Shown piece by piece: positions 27,688-37,214 of a stretch of DNA of 64,000 nucleotides; within the stretch, counting starts at the first letter, position 1; each line of letters opens with the position of its first letter. The stretch spans positions 372,001 to 436,000 of the forward strand of contig NZ_JAJUBB010000003.1 in NCBI RefSeq assembly GCF_028683135.1, given 5' to 3'. Position numbers and translations under genes: made by a program. The DNA is from Enterovibrio qingdaonensis. Its GTDB lineage: Bacteria; Pseudomonadota; Gammaproteobacteria; Enterobacterales; Vibrionaceae. Below the pieces are notes generated by a model, which had not been told where the DNA came from, did no database searches, and worked only from the letters and a program-made list of their open reading frames with translations.

Positions 27688-28623
27688 TTTTAATGCCCTC
27701 GACCCACAAAATACAACATTGATGTTACATATACATAATGTAGAGCGCGGTGCGAATCAAGCAGTAACATTCACAATTTGAAACTATCTCCGCAATGCGT
27801 TCATCAGTATGTTTCAAATTGTGACTCAAAGCATAATGCCTATCATAGCAAGGCTTCATAGAATCATTTACTGGTAGAAAGAGTAAAAGATGGAGGAGGA
27901 AGTTGTCAGGAGTGACAGATTTATCAGCCTAGGTCGTTCAAAATAAACTCGCCGTTATCTCGCCTATTTACGCCTATAAACCCTATCAAACCCTCAGTTG
28001 AGCTTTACATGCATTTAACATTCAATTTATTTCGACATCTAAATATATGCAGTTTTTACTCATTATTATTTAATAAGTTAGAATGCACAAAAATATGTAC
28101 TCATGGACACTTTCGCCAATAATGAGTGCTTTACGTCATCACTATTGGTTTATTTTTGACCACTTAACAATATATTCGAACCAAAACGCATTTTTGTACA
28201 ATTTTGCGTCAGTTGACTCGTACAACCAAATTACTACTTTCTACCACCCAATATATTTTAACTAGCGTAATACACTATACATAAACTGTTTACATTTAGA
28301 TTAATCCACTGAATGCCCATCATATAAAATCTTCCCCCTAACATCAGGATAAAGATAAGAGATTCTCGCTATTGATTTAGCTATAACCAACGCTTAATCT
28401 GCTAACAACCTTGCTGGCAGATGATTATATTGCACATTAGCAAGGGAACGATTCCAAACACAACATGGTTGAGCTAACGCCACAACACCCATGTGTCTAG
28501 GTGGCAGAAACACAATAAATACATACTGCCAACAATCTACGCACACCAACTCTCGTGAAGCGAAATGATGCGCTTTAATCGAGAACAATGATGGAACGGT
28601 GTTAGCGACAACAAGGAGAAGTT
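27688..28623. other. Long AT-rich intergenic region
   Basis: 936 bases between divergent genes. Apart from the 14-bp inverted repeat at 27771-27824 and a weak 7-bp stem (CCTTGCT/AGCAAGG, 28409-28445), nothing was recognised. Open frames in it lack ribosome binding sites. It must include the NSS transporter promoter. Confidence 0.45.
27771..27824. repeat. Perfect 14-bp inverted repeat upstream of the 30-residue protein
   Basis: TCACAATTTGAAAC (27771-27784) and its exact reverse complement (27811-27824) are separated by 26 bases. No T-run follows on either strand, so a pair of operator sites or a regulatory hairpin is more likely than a terminator. Confidence 0.6.
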
Positions 28624-30123
28624 ATGAAAAGAGAACAATGGGGCTCTCGTGCAGGTTTTGTCCTGGCGGCTGTAGGCTCCGCTATCGGTTTGGGGAACAT
28701 CTGGCGTTTCCCATATATGGCATATGAAAACGGCGGCGGCGCATTTTTTATCCCTTACCTTTTTGCCATGCTGACCGCGGGTATTCCTTTTATGATCATG
28801 GAATTTGGCATGGGCCATAAATTCCGTGGTTCTGCGCCAGTTGTATTCTCAAAGCTCAACACCAAATATGAGTGGCTTGGCTGGTTCCAAGTGGGCATTG
28901 CCGCAACTATCGCTGTTTACTATGTAGCGGTTATTGGGTGGGCATTTTCTTACTTTGGTTTCTCGTTTACACAAAGCTGGGGCACGGACACTAACGCCTT
29001 TTTCTTTGGTGAGTACCTAAAACTGGGTGATAATTCGCCAAGCAACCTGGGCGGCATTCAATGGCACATTGCACTGCCACTCGCGCTAGCATGGGCGATC
29101 ACCTTTGCCGCTGTATTTACTGGCGTTAAAGGCGGTATCGAACGCGCAAGCAAAATCATGATGCCGTTACTTTTCATCATGATTCTTCTTCTGATTGGTC
29201 GCGTTGCGTTCCTTCCGGGCGCAGTAGATGGCCTAAACTACCTGTTCACTCCGGACTTCAGTAAGCTGGGCGATGCGAAGGTATGGTCTGCGGCATACGG
29301 ACAGATCTTCTTCACCCTGTCTGTTGGCTTTGCCATCATGTTGGCATACTCAAGCTACCTGCCATCAAAGTCAGACGTTAACAACAATGCGTGTATGACC
29401 GTTCTGATTAACTGTGGTTTCTCTATGATGGCCGGTGTACTGATCTTCTCTATCCTTGGCTACATGGCTCAGGAACAGGGTAAGGCAGTAACAGAAGTTG
29501 TGAGTGCGGGTGTAGGCCTTGCATTCGTAACGCTGCCACAAGCTATCAACTTGCTACCGGCACCTTATATCTTGGGCCCACTGCTGTTCTTGTCTTTGGC
29601 GGTTGCAGGTGTTAGCTCTCACATCTCGATCATTGAAGCGGTAACGTCTGCAATCATCGACAAGCTGAATGTTAGCCGTAAAGTTGCAGCGTCAGTTGTG
29701 TGTGGTGTTGGTCTTGTCGTTTCTATGGCGTTCGCAACCAACGGCGGCTTGTTGCTTCTTGACCTAGTTGACTACTTCATGAACAACGTTGCGCTTCTGG
29801 CTAGCTGTTTGGTTGAGTTGGTGATTATTGGTTGGCTGATCAAAACCTCTGATATCCGTGCACACGTCAACAGCGTGTCCGAATTCTCAGTCGGTATTTG
29901 GTTGGAAATCTGTGTACGTTTCCTAAGCCCACTTATGTTGGCGTGGATCGTTAGCACTAACCTGCTAAACACCTTCAAAAATGGATACGGCGGCTATGAA
30001 CAAAGTGACCTGCTACTTCTGGGTTGGGGTGTCACTGCAGCATTGTTAATCGTCGGTATTGTTGTCAACGCAACATCACGTCCAGCGAAAGAAACTGCAC
30101 AAGTTGAGGAGGCTAACGCATGA
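28624..30123 (+). CDS. Sodium-dependent NSS/SNF-family transporter
   Basis: 499-residue LeuT-fold sodium symporter. The family start is clear: WGSRAGFVLAAVGSAIGLGNIWRFPY, containing the unwound TM1 substrate/sodium site, then ENGGGAFFIPYL. Twelve hydrophobic segments. CAAGGAG precedes the ATG. The stop overlaps the start of a 32-residue MetS-like subunit, which indicates the methionine/alanine importer subgroup (MetPS type). Substrate specificity is inferred from this pairing. Confidence 0.9.
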   Translation: MKREQWGSRAGFVLAAVGSAIGLGNIWRFPYMAYENGGGAFFIPYLFAMLTAGIPFMIMEFGMGHKFRGSAPVVFSKLNTKYEWLGWFQVGIAATIAVYYVAVIGWAFSYFGFSFTQSWGTDTNAFFFGEYLKLGDNSPSNLGGIQWHIALPLALAWAITFAAVFTGVKGGIERASKIMMPLLFIMILLLIGRVAFLPGAVDGLNYLFTPDFSKLGDAKVWSAAYGQIFFTLSVGFAIMLAYSSYLPSKSDVNNNACMTVLINCGFSMMAGVLIFSILGYMAQEQGKAVTEVVSAGVGLAFVTLPQAINLLPAPYILGPLLFLSLAVAGVSSHISIIEAVTSAIIDKLNVSRKVAASVVCGVGLVVSMAFATNGGLLLLDLVDYFMNNVALLASCLVELVIIGWLIKTSDIRAHVNSVSEFSVGIWLEICVRFLSPLMLAWIVSTNLLNTFKNGYGGYEQSDLLLLGWGVTAALLIVGIVVNATSRPAKETAQVEEANA

Positions 30124-30218
30124 CAACAGGCGCAATCATCATGATGCTGATAGGTTTTGGCATCACTTGGGGCGGAGCGGCTTGGTGTATCAGCCGAGCA
30201 ATTAAAGCCAGCAAGTAA
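30120..30218 (+). CDS. MetS-like small subunit of NSS transporter
   Basis: 32-residue single-pass protein whose ATG overlaps the transporter stop (ATGA). It begins MTTGAIIMMLIGFGITWGG and ends with a basic tail (SRAIKASK). This matches the short MetS subunits paired with methionine/alanine NSS transporters, in which the hydrophobic stretch with a Trp-Gly-Gly motif is typical. In Corynebacterium MetS is needed for activity of MetP. A strong terminator follows 13 bases later. Confidence 0.85.
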   Translation: MTTGAIIMMLIGFGITWGGAAWCISRAIKASK

Positions 30219-30230
30219 ACATCGAATGGA

Positions 30231-30258
30231 AGCCCCGGTCAAACCGGGGCTTTTTTTT
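30231..30258 (+). terminator. Terminator of the NSS transporter operon
   Basis: AGCCCCGG/CCGGGGCT stem with a short loop and eight T residues. Confidence 0.93.
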
Positions 30259-30387
30259 GCTGGCTAAATCACCGAACTCGCCTGTTTTTGACATCCGTTA
30301 AGCAAATTCCCCCCTTCGCGCTAGCACTGCTCTTTATTCTCAAAGATAATATGGCAATTACCGAAAAGAATAAGAGGAATGCGCCGC

Positions 30388-31110
30388 ATGCTAAATCAGA
30401 AGCGGATTTTAGTGGTTGATGATGATTTAGAGATCCGTGAGTTGCTTCAGGAGTACCTCTCCAAAGCAGGTTACGACGTAACGACGGCGCAAAATGGGTT
30501 AGAAATGAAAGCCAAGCTGGCGGTTCAGTACCCTGATCTTATTCTTTTAGACATTATGCTACCCGGCGACGATGGCTTTACCCTGTGTAAGTATGTCCGT
30601 CAGGATTCCAGCGTACCTATCATCATGTTGACCGCGGTGTCGGATGAAACGGACCAAATCATCGGTCTTGAACTCGGTGCCGATGACTATATTGCGAAAC
30701 CATTCAGCCCTCGCCAATTGGTTGCACGCATTCGTGCCCTGCTCCGTCGCACGCAACAACTGCAAGAAACAACCATGTCTAAGCCGAAAGCCATTCGTTT
30801 CGCACAGTGGCGTTTAGACCCTGTTACACAGCGATTGAATCATCAAGTAACTGGACAGGAAGTCGAAATGACGTCTGCTGACTTTGCTTTATTGATGCTG
30901 TTCCTAGAAAACCCACAGACTTTATTGGATCGAAACGCGATATCTAACGCCATTCGTGGGCGCGACGCGCAGCCTCAAGAACGTGGCATTGATGTGCAGC
31001 TAAGTCGACTTCGACAACGTCTAAAAGACAACGGAAAGCAATCAACCATTATCAAGACGGTGCGTGGAAACGGATATATGTTCGTTGCAGAGATTACGTA
31101 TGAATCTTAA
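30388..31110 (+). CDS. OmpR/PhoB-family response regulator
   Basis: 240-residue regulator: receiver domain with DDD at 11-13 and phosphoacceptor Asp55 (LILLDIMLPG), Lys in KPF, and a winged-helix DNA-binding domain ending KTVRGNGYMF. AGAGGA lies about 9 bases before the ATG at 30388. An ATG 9 bases earlier is too close to that site. First gene of a three-gene operon with a histidine kinase and a sugar-binding protein, so it probably controls sugar uptake, comparable to GltR of Pseudomonas. Confidence 0.88.
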   Translation: MLNQKRILVVDDDLEIRELLQEYLSKAGYDVTTAQNGLEMKAKLAVQYPDLILLDIMLPGDDGFTLCKYVRQDSSVPIIMLTAVSDETDQIIGLELGADDYIAKPFSPRQLVARIRALLRRTQQLQETTMSKPKAIRFAQWRLDPVTQRLNHQVTGQEVEMTSADFALLMLFLENPQTLLDRNAISNAIRGRDAQPQERGIDVQLSRLRQRLKDNGKQSTIIKTVRGNGYMFVAEITYES

Positions 31111-32542
31111 TCTCAAACGCTACTTTTGGCCTCGTTCTCTCTTATCGAGAACGCTGCTGTTAACCGTGCTTTCCGTCATCCTCGCTCAAGGGGTTGCTAG
31201 TTTTTTCTGGTATACCCAATCCAAAGAGCGTGAAATAGAAGGTCTTCGCGCGGCATCGGAGAGCATGGCGGAAATGTTTGCCTCGACAACCGCATTTTTT
31301 CAATCTCTCCCGGTTGAATACCGCCATATCGCACTAGACCAACTGCGTAATATGGGCGGCGCACGGTTCTTTGTTTCTTTTAATGCAGAAGAAATCAAGA
31401 TTGATCCCATTCCAGAAAATGCCGCAAAGAAAGAAGCTATATCAGCGATTAAGCAAGTGCTGGAGAAGAAGCTACCGAACGTAAAAAACGTTTTCGTCGA
31501 GTTTTCTCAACCCGAAACACTGCGCGTATTAAACAACAACTTATTACTCTCTGACCTGCCAAAATCATGGGCACACCACACCCTGAGCATGGAGCCGCTC
31601 AACCCGCCAATCCTCGTTGTCCAAATTGAGCTGGCAAAGAAGCAATGGGTATACCTTGCTGCGGTATTACCCGCGCCTTACGTGACGTTGAATAATGAAA
31701 TCGTCAATGCCGACCAATTGGTATTCTTGATCGCAATCACTACCCTACTTCTTGGTTTCACTTACATGCTTATCCGAAACCAAACGCGACCACTCAAACG
31801 GCTAGCAATGGCAGCCAATAAGTTAAGTACGGACATTGAACAACCCGAACTCGTCGAAGAAGGTGCTGCCGAGATCACCACCGTAACCCGGGCGTTTAAC
31901 CTGATGCAAAAGCGTTTACAACGGTATATGCATGATCGTGAAAAACTGTTCGGTTCAATTTCTCATGACCTGAAAACGCCAATCACGCGATTACGCCTGC
32001 GTGCAGAGCTCATCGATGACGAAGTGCAAGCCGCCAAAATTAACAAAGATCTCGATGAATTAGAGATCATGGTGAAAGGTGCACTGCAAACCGTAAAAGA
32101 CACTGATATACATGAGAATGTTGAGCAGCTTGACGTACTTCAGATCATTAACAGCATTGCTGAAGTGCACAATCAAGGGCGTGAACGCGTGTTTATTTCT
32201 GGTGAACAAAAACAACCATTTTCTTGCAAACCCTTGGCATTTAAACGCTGCTTAACCAACTTGGTAGATAACGGCGTTAAGTATGGTGAAGAAGTCACGG
32301 TATACATTCATGATAGTGACAAGTCATTGGACATCACACTGATAGACAATGGCCCAGGTATCCCAGATGAGTACCTGAAAAAGGTCTTTGACCCTTACTT
32401 CCGCTTGCACACGGATTTACACGGTACAGGGCTTGGCCTTGGTATCGCAAAAAACATCATTCGGGCACATGGCGGAGAGATTATTCTGTCAAACCGCCAC
32501 AATGGTGGCTTACAAATTGACATAGCATTCCCCAAGGTATAG
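31100..32542 (+). CDS. Sensor histidine kinase of the sugar-linked two-component system
   Basis: 480-residue membrane kinase. Two membrane helices (about 14-34 and 204-224) enclose a 170-residue periplasmic sensor domain. A HAMP domain follows, then HisKA with His289 (SISHDLKTPITRLRLR) and an HATPase domain (NLVDNGVKYG, GTGLGLGIAKN). The ATG lies 11 bases inside the regulator gene and the stop is two bases from the next gene. That next gene is a periplasmic sugar-binding protein, so ligand-loaded binding protein could be the signal (inference). The layout resembles GtrS/GltR of Pseudomonas. Confidence 0.88.
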   Translation: MNLNLKRYFWPRSLLSRTLLLTVLSVILAQGVASFFWYTQSKEREIEGLRAASESMAEMFASTTAFFQSLPVEYRHIALDQLRNMGGARFFVSFNAEEIKIDPIPENAAKKEAISAIKQVLEKKLPNVKNVFVEFSQPETLRVLNNNLLLSDLPKSWAHHTLSMEPLNPPILVVQIELAKKQWVYLAAVLPAPYVTLNNEIVNADQLVFLIAITTLLLGFTYMLIRNQTRPLKRLAMAANKLSTDIEQPELVEEGAAEITTVTRAFNLMQKRLQRYMHDREKLFGSISHDLKTPITRLRLRAELIDDEVQAAKINKDLDELEIMVKGALQTVKDTDIHENVEQLDVLQIINSIAEVHNQGRERVFISGEQKQPFSCKPLAFKRCLTNLVDNGVKYGEEVTVYIHDSDKSLDITLIDNGPGIPDEYLKKVFDPYFRLHTDLHGTGLGLGIAKNIIRAHGGEIILSNRHNGGLQIDIAFPKV

Positions 32543-32544
32543 CG

Positions 32545-33795
32545 ATGAAACTTAGAACATTTCTTCTGTCGCTAAGCATTGCACTTCCTGTTTTTGCTTC
32601 AGATAACCAAGAACTTGAGGTTCTTCACTGGTGGACGAGTGGCGGTGAAGCTGCTGCCGTCGACTCACTTAAACAAAAAATGAAAGAAGAAGGCCGCCCC
32701 TGGAAAGACTTTGCCGTAGCAGGTCTCGCTGGCGAAAGTGCAACTAACACGCTGCGCATCCGTGCCCTTTCTGGTAATCCACCCGACGTAGCCCAGATTA
32801 AAGGGCCAGAGATACAAGAATGGGGAAAAGCAGGTTTCCTTACTAACCTGGACGACATTGCCCTCGAACAGCAATGGAGTCGCCTTGTCCCCACCCGTGT
32901 GGCGGACTACTTGAAAGTCAACGATCACTATGTCGCTGTTCCTTTCAACATTCACCGTGTCAACTGGCTGTGGGCAAACCCTGAAATATTCATTAAGTCG
33001 GGTGCGAAGCTGCCTGAAACGCTGGATGATTTTTTTGTCGCTGCCGACAAAATCAAAACGGCAGGCTACATCCCTCTCGCACTAGGTAACGAGCCTTGGC
33101 AAGAAACAACCTTGTTTGAATCAATCGCACTAGCAGTGATGGGTTCCGACCAGTTCCGACAAGCATTTATTGAAGGCAACTCAGACGCCTTGTCCAGCGA
33201 CAAACTCCGAGAATCACTCGAGATATTCCGCCGTATGAAACAGTACACGGATGCAGACGCACCCGGCCGGAATTGGAGTGATACCACGGCGTTAGTTATT
33301 GAAGGCAAAGCAGCAATGCAAATGATGGGAGACTGGGCGAAGGGTGAATTCATTGCCGCGAATAAACAAGAAGGCAAAGACTATGTATGCATCCCTGCAC
33401 CAGGAACTGCTAACCAATTCTCATTTAACGTAGATAGCTTCGTCTTCTTTAAAAACGGCGACCCGGAAACGATTAAGTCGCAAAAAGCCTTGGCTACCTT
33501 AATTCTAGAGCCTGAATTTCAAAAAGAATTTAACCTTACGAAGGGCTCTATCCCAGTGCGGATAGACATGGATATGCAAGGCTTTGATGGCTGTGCGAAA
33601 CAATCTATGGAAGCCTTTTTACGTACTGCAGCCACTGACAACTTGGTTGCTAGCCTCTCTCACAATATGGCGATTGGCCGCGCGTCTCAAATTGCATTGT
33701 TCGATGTTATTTCTCGTTTTTTTGAAAACGAGGATGTCGACATTAACGACACCATGCGCCACATTCGTGCCGCCGTTCTGGCAGACAAACTTTAA
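32545..33795 (+). CDS. Orphan sugar ABC-type substrate-binding protein
   Basis: 416-residue periplasmic binding protein with a Sec signal (KLRTFLLSLSIALPVFA). It resembles CUT1 binding proteins for glucose/mannose (GtsA type): EVLHWWTSGGEAAAVDSL at the start and VAVPFNIHRVNWLWANPE in the middle. No permease or ATPase follows; it ends at an 11-bp hairpin. It is translationally close to the kinase (2-base gap). It could be a sensor partner, or could share permeases encoded elsewhere. The ugp permeases begin 290 bases later with their own binding protein. Confidence 0.85.
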   Translation: MKLRTFLLSLSIALPVFASDNQELEVLHWWTSGGEAAAVDSLKQKMKEEGRPWKDFAVAGLAGESATNTLRIRALSGNPPDVAQIKGPEIQEWGKAGFLTNLDDIALEQQWSRLVPTRVADYLKVNDHYVAVPFNIHRVNWLWANPEIFIKSGAKLPETLDDFFVAADKIKTAGYIPLALGNEPWQETTLFESIALAVMGSDQFRQAFIEGNSDALSSDKLRESLEIFRRMKQYTDADAPGRNWSDTTALVIEGKAAMQMMGDWAKGEFIAANKQEGKDYVCIPAPGTANQFSFNVDSFVFFKNGDPETIKSQKALATLILEPEFQKEFNLTKGSIPVRIDMDMQGFDGCAKQSMEAFLRTAATDNLVASLSHNMAIGRASQIALFDVISRFFENEDVDINDTMRHIRAAVLADKL

Positions 33796-33809
33796 CGCTA
33801 ACTCCATGT

Positions 33810-33850
33810 GAGGAAATTGCTAGCCTGTTCACAGTTCGGGCAATTTCCTC
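33810..33850 (+). terminator. Terminator after the orphan binding-protein gene
   Basis: GAGGAAATTGC/GCAATTTCCTC, an 11-bp perfect stem with a 19-base loop, followed by TCTTTCTTC. Confidence 0.7.
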
Positions 33851-34015
33851 TCTTTCTTCATCTCGTTGTCCCATCAAGCATCTAGCTTTTAAGAAACCGT
33901 CCTTTGTCCGCGAAATTGTCCACTTCGTGATCTGTGCACATAACACTTTCCCCGATATCGATGTTATAACAAAAATGTAACATAACGCTCATATTAACAC
34001 CCTATAGTGCTCACT

Positions 34016-34033
34016 CGAACATAGCTATGTTCG
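34016..34033. promoter_or_regulatory. Perfect 18-bp palindrome in the ugpB promoter region
   Basis: CGAACATAGCTATGTTCG. A -10-like TATAGT lies at 34003-34008, so the palindrome would cover the first transcribed bases, a repressor-operator position. The arms contain CGAACAT and ATGTTCG, which resemble GlpR half-sites but in the opposite order to the usual operator. Identity of the regulator is open. Confidence 0.5.
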
Positions 34034-34084
34034 TTAGAAACTATCCACATCACATTATAAAAGCAGGTTAACAAGGAGTTATCT

Positions 34085-35389
34085 ATGAAGCTGGGCAACG
34101 TAGCTTTACTTACTTCCCTCTCTCTGGCGTTTTCTGGGCAAGCTCTCTCTGCTACCGAAATTGAATGGTGGCATGCAATGGGCGGTAACTTGGGAGAAAA
34201 AGTAAATGAAATCGCAGACAAGTTTAATGCCAGCCAGAATGAGTTTGTCGTCAAACCTGTTTATAAAGGCAACTATACCGAAACAATGACTGGGGCTGTT
34301 GCCGCGTTCCGTGCGAAACAACAACCTGAAATTGTGCAGGTATTTGAAGTCGGTACAGCGACCATGATGTCGGCGAAAGGCGCGATTTACCCCGTCTATG
34401 AACTCATGGCCGACACTAAAACAACATTCAATCCAAAGGACTACCTTGCCTCTGTGACGGGTTACTACACCGACAGCGATGGCAATATGCTTTCGATGCC
34501 CTTCAACAGCTCAACGCCAGTGCTGTATTACAACAAAGACCTGCTGAAAAAAGCAGGTGTTGAGCCACCTAAAACCTGGGAAGAAATGGGCCCTGTTGCC
34601 GAGAAACTCAAAGCGAACGGTGTGAAATGTGGCTTTACCACGGGCTGGCAATCTTGGACACAAATTGAGAATTTCGGTGCCCGTCATAACGCCCCTATTG
34701 CAACGGCAAATAATGGCTTTGATAGCTCTGATGCAAAACTGAAGATCAACGACAAGATCTTTGTGGATCACATCAACCAGCTTGCTGAATGGCAGAAAGA
34801 TGGCGCCTTTAAATATGGTGGTCGCCGTTCTGACAGTGCGCCGCTTTTCTATAGCGGTGAATGTGCCATGTACATCAACTCATCAGCGTCTTATGCCGGA
34901 ATCAAAGACAACGTTAAAGACTTCGATTTTGGCGTAGCACAACTGCCTTACTGGTCTTCTAAAATCAAGCAGCCTCAAAACTCCATTATCGGTGGCGCAA
35001 CACTGTGGGTTCTACAAGGCCACGACAAGAAAGACTATGAAGGCGTTGCTGAGTTCTTCAAATTCCTGTCAGGTCAGGAAATTCAAGCAGATTGGCACCA
35101 ATTCACTGGCTACTTGCCAATCACTTACGCCGCATATGATTTGAGTAAAGAGCAAGGCTTCTACAACAAAAATCCTGGCACGGATGTGGCTATCACACAG
35201 ATGACCTCTGTCGAACCAACGCCAGCATCAAAAGGGATCCGCTTGGGTAACTTTGTTCAAATCCGCGACGTGATCAATGAAGAATTGGAGAACGTTTGGG
35301 CAGGTAAAGCCAGTGCTCAAGATGCACTAAACAAAGCCACAGAGCGTGGAAATGCCCTACTGGCTAAGTTTGCGAAAGCGAACAACTAA
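34085..35389 (+). CDS. ugpB: Glycerol-3-phosphate-binding protein UgpB
   Basis: 434-residue periplasmic binding protein for sn-glycerol-3-phosphate and glycerophosphodiesters. It has a Sec signal (about 1-22) followed by [20 protein letters not shown]. Other UgpB hallmarks are [26 protein letters not shown], and [20 protein letters not shown] precedes the ATG. First gene of ugpBAEC. Confidence 0.94.
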   Translation: MKLGNVALLTSLSLAFSGQALSATEIEWWHAMGGNLGEKVNEIADKFNASQNEFVVKPVYKGNYTETMTGAVAAFRAKQQPEIVQVFEVGTATMMSAKGAIYPVYELMADTKTTFNPKDYLASVTGYYTDSDGNMLSMPFNSSTPVLYYNKDLLKKAGVEPPKTWEEMGPVAEKLKANGVKCGFTTGWQSWTQIENFGARHNAPIATANNGFDSSDAKLKINDKIFVDHINQLAEWQKDGAFKYGGRRSDSAPLFYSGECAMYINSSASYAGIKDNVKDFDFGVAQLPYWSSKIKQPQNSIIGGATLWVLQGHDKKDYEGVAEFFKFLSGQEIQADWHQFTGYLPITYAAYDLSKEQGFYNKNPGTDVAITQMTSVEPTPASKGIRLGNFVQIRDVINEELENVWAGKASAQDALNKATERGNALLAKFAKANN

Positions 35390-35401
35390 GCAATAAGCAC
35401 G

Positions 35402-35420
35402 AGGGGCTTAGGCCCCTTTA
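35402..35420 (+). terminator. Intercistronic hairpin between ugpB and ugpA
   Basis: AGGGGC/GCCCCT stem, TTAG loop, then TTT. Short and probably only partial in effect; it may keep ugpB transcript levels above those of the permease genes. Confidence 0.5.
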
Positions 35421-35445
35421 CCTCTTCCCGTATCTGCAGGTTGTT

Positions 35446-36327
35446 ATGGATAACAAACCCGTCTTTCATAATGTTTGGCTCCCTGTGTTGCTACTTGCTC
35501 CGCAGCTCATCATTACGTTTATTTTCTTTTTATGGCCCGCTGGGCAAGCAGTATGGCAGTCCGCACTCCTTGAAGACCCGTTCGGTTTAAGCTCCGAATT
35601 TGTGGGATTAGATAACTTCTTCGAACTGCTCCAAGACAGCACCTACTTTTCCACATTCGGCACCACCCTCTTCTTTAGTTTTGCTGTTGCTGGATTGGCA
35701 CTTTGCGTTTCGCTCTTACTTGCAGTGATGGCAGATCACGCAATAAAAGGGGCAACCGCCTACAAAACATTGTTGATTTGGCCTTACGCCGTCGCGCCTG
35801 CGGTTGCGGGTGTGCTTTGGCTATTTATGTTTAACCCAACAGTGGGTGTATTGGCGCATGGTATGGCGGCTCTCGGTATTGGATGGAATCCTTTTATTAA
35901 CAGCGGTGACGCTATGTTTATGGTGATCGTGGCCGCCACATGGAAGCAAATCAGTTATAACTTTTTGTTCTTCTTAGCCGGTCTGCAATCCATCCCTCGT
36001 TCACTGATAGAAGCCGCTGCCATTGATGGAGCTGGCCCTGTGAAACGCTTTTTCACCATCATATTCCCGCTGCTGTCGCCCACGTCCTTCTTCTTGCTCG
36101 TGGTGAATTTGGTGTACGCCTTCTTTGATACCTTTGGCGTTATCCATGCCATGACACAAGGCGGCCCCGGCGATTCAACCACAACGCTGGTGTACAAAGT
36201 CTATGCCGATGGTTTTGTTGGGCTGAACTTGGGCTCATCGGCGGCGCAATCAGTACTGCTGATGTTTTTGGTAGGCGCACTGACTGTGGTGCAATTTAAA
36301 TACGTTGAGAAGAAGGTAGCTTACTGA
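35446..36327 (+). CDS. ugpA: Glycerol-3-phosphate ABC transporter permease UgpA
   Basis: 293-residue inner membrane permease with six helices and the EAA loop ([22 protein letters not shown]) that docks on UgpC. The [16 protein letters not shown] segment is typical of UgpA. Its stop overlaps the ugpE start by one base. Confidence 0.93.
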   Translation: MDNKPVFHNVWLPVLLLAPQLIITFIFFLWPAGQAVWQSALLEDPFGLSSEFVGLDNFFELLQDSTYFSTFGTTLFFSFAVAGLALCVSLLLAVMADHAIKGATAYKTLLIWPYAVAPAVAGVLWLFMFNPTVGVLAHGMAALGIGWNPFINSGDAMFMVIVAATWKQISYNFLFFLAGLQSIPRSLIEAAAIDGAGPVKRFFTIIFPLLSPTSFFLLVVNLVYAFFDTFGVIHAMTQGGPGDSTTTLVYKVYADGFVGLNLGSSAAQSVLLMFLVGALTVVQFKYVEKKVAY

Positions 36328-37175
36328 TGGTAGAAAGACGCCCACTACTGACCTTGTTCAGTCATCTCATCTTGATACTTGGCGTTTTGGCCGTTGCATT
36401 GCCCGTTTGGCTCGCGTTGACGGCAGCAACACATGACAGTCGAGAATTTGTCAGTGGCATGACGCCGCTTTGGTTTGGCGACAAAGGGTTTGATGTCTTC
36501 AGAGAAGTCCTTGTCGAAGGTACCTCGCGTGAGCTAAACATCAGCGTGGCAGGCATGCTTTGGAACTCTACGCTCATGGCATTGGGGATTGCGTTCGGCA
36601 AGTTGTCGATCTCTATCCTTTCTGCTTACGCCGTGGTGTATTTCCGCTTCCCCGGAAGAATGTTGGCATTTTGGGTAATATTCATGACCCTAATGCTGCC
36701 TGTCGAAGTGCGCATTATGCCAACGTTCCAAGTCATTGCTGATTTAAGCATGCTCAACACCATGTCGGGGTTAACCATACCCTTGATAGCCAGTGCGACC
36801 GCCACTTTTTTGTTTCGGCAGTTTTTCCTTACTGTACCCGGAGAGTTGCTGGAAGCGGCACGCATTGATGGTGCAGGACCGGTGAAATTCTTCTTCGATA
36901 TTCTGCTTCCTTTGTCTCGCACGAATATCGCGGCCTTGTTTGTCATCACCTTTATTTACGGCTGGAACCAATACCTATGGCCTTTGCTCATCACCACAGA
37001 TGACAACTACTACACCATCGTAATGAGCATTCAACGGATGCTTGCCGTTGGCGACGGAGAAGTTCAGTGGAACAAAGTGATGGCAACAACCCTTCTGGCC
37101 ATGATTCCGCCAGTGTTAGTGGTATTAGGCATGCAAAGACTTTTCGTAAAAGGCCTTGTTGAGACAGAAAAATAG
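36327..37175 (+). CDS. ugpE: Glycerol-3-phosphate ABC transporter permease UgpE
   Basis: 282-residue second permease. The EAA loop is present ([20 protein letters not shown]). MTLMLPVEVRIMPTFQV and YGWNQYLWPLLIT are well-known UgpE segments. Coupled to ugpA (TGATG) and 39 bases before ugpC. Confidence 0.93.
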   Translation: MVERRPLLTLFSHLILILGVLAVALPVWLALTAATHDSREFVSGMTPLWFGDKGFDVFREVLVEGTSRELNISVAGMLWNSTLMALGIAFGKLSISILSAYAVVYFRFPGRMLAFWVIFMTLMLPVEVRIMPTFQVIADLSMLNTMSGLTIPLIASATATFLFRQFFLTVPGELLEAARIDGAGPVKFFFDILLPLSRTNIAALFVITFIYGWNQYLWPLLITTDDNYYTIVMSIQRMLAVGDGEVQWNKVMATTLLAMIPPVLVVLGMQRLFVKGLVETEK

Positions 37176-37214
37176 AATACGTGAGAGAAGCTCTTTCACA
37201 CAGAGGACGCGTGA

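Noticed and set aside
28083-28265. 60-residue frame in the AT-rich gap before the NSS transporter
   Set aside because: AT-rich, no ribosome binding site, no recognisable pattern.
33925-33946. CRP-like sequence upstream of ugpB
   Set aside because: The half-sites have a 5-base instead of a 6-base spacer; a true site was not convincing.
33961-33984. Possible Pho box (two TGT elements) ahead of ugpB
   Set aside because: The two TGT elements are 14 bases apart instead of the 11 of a PhoB site, and the flanks do not match.
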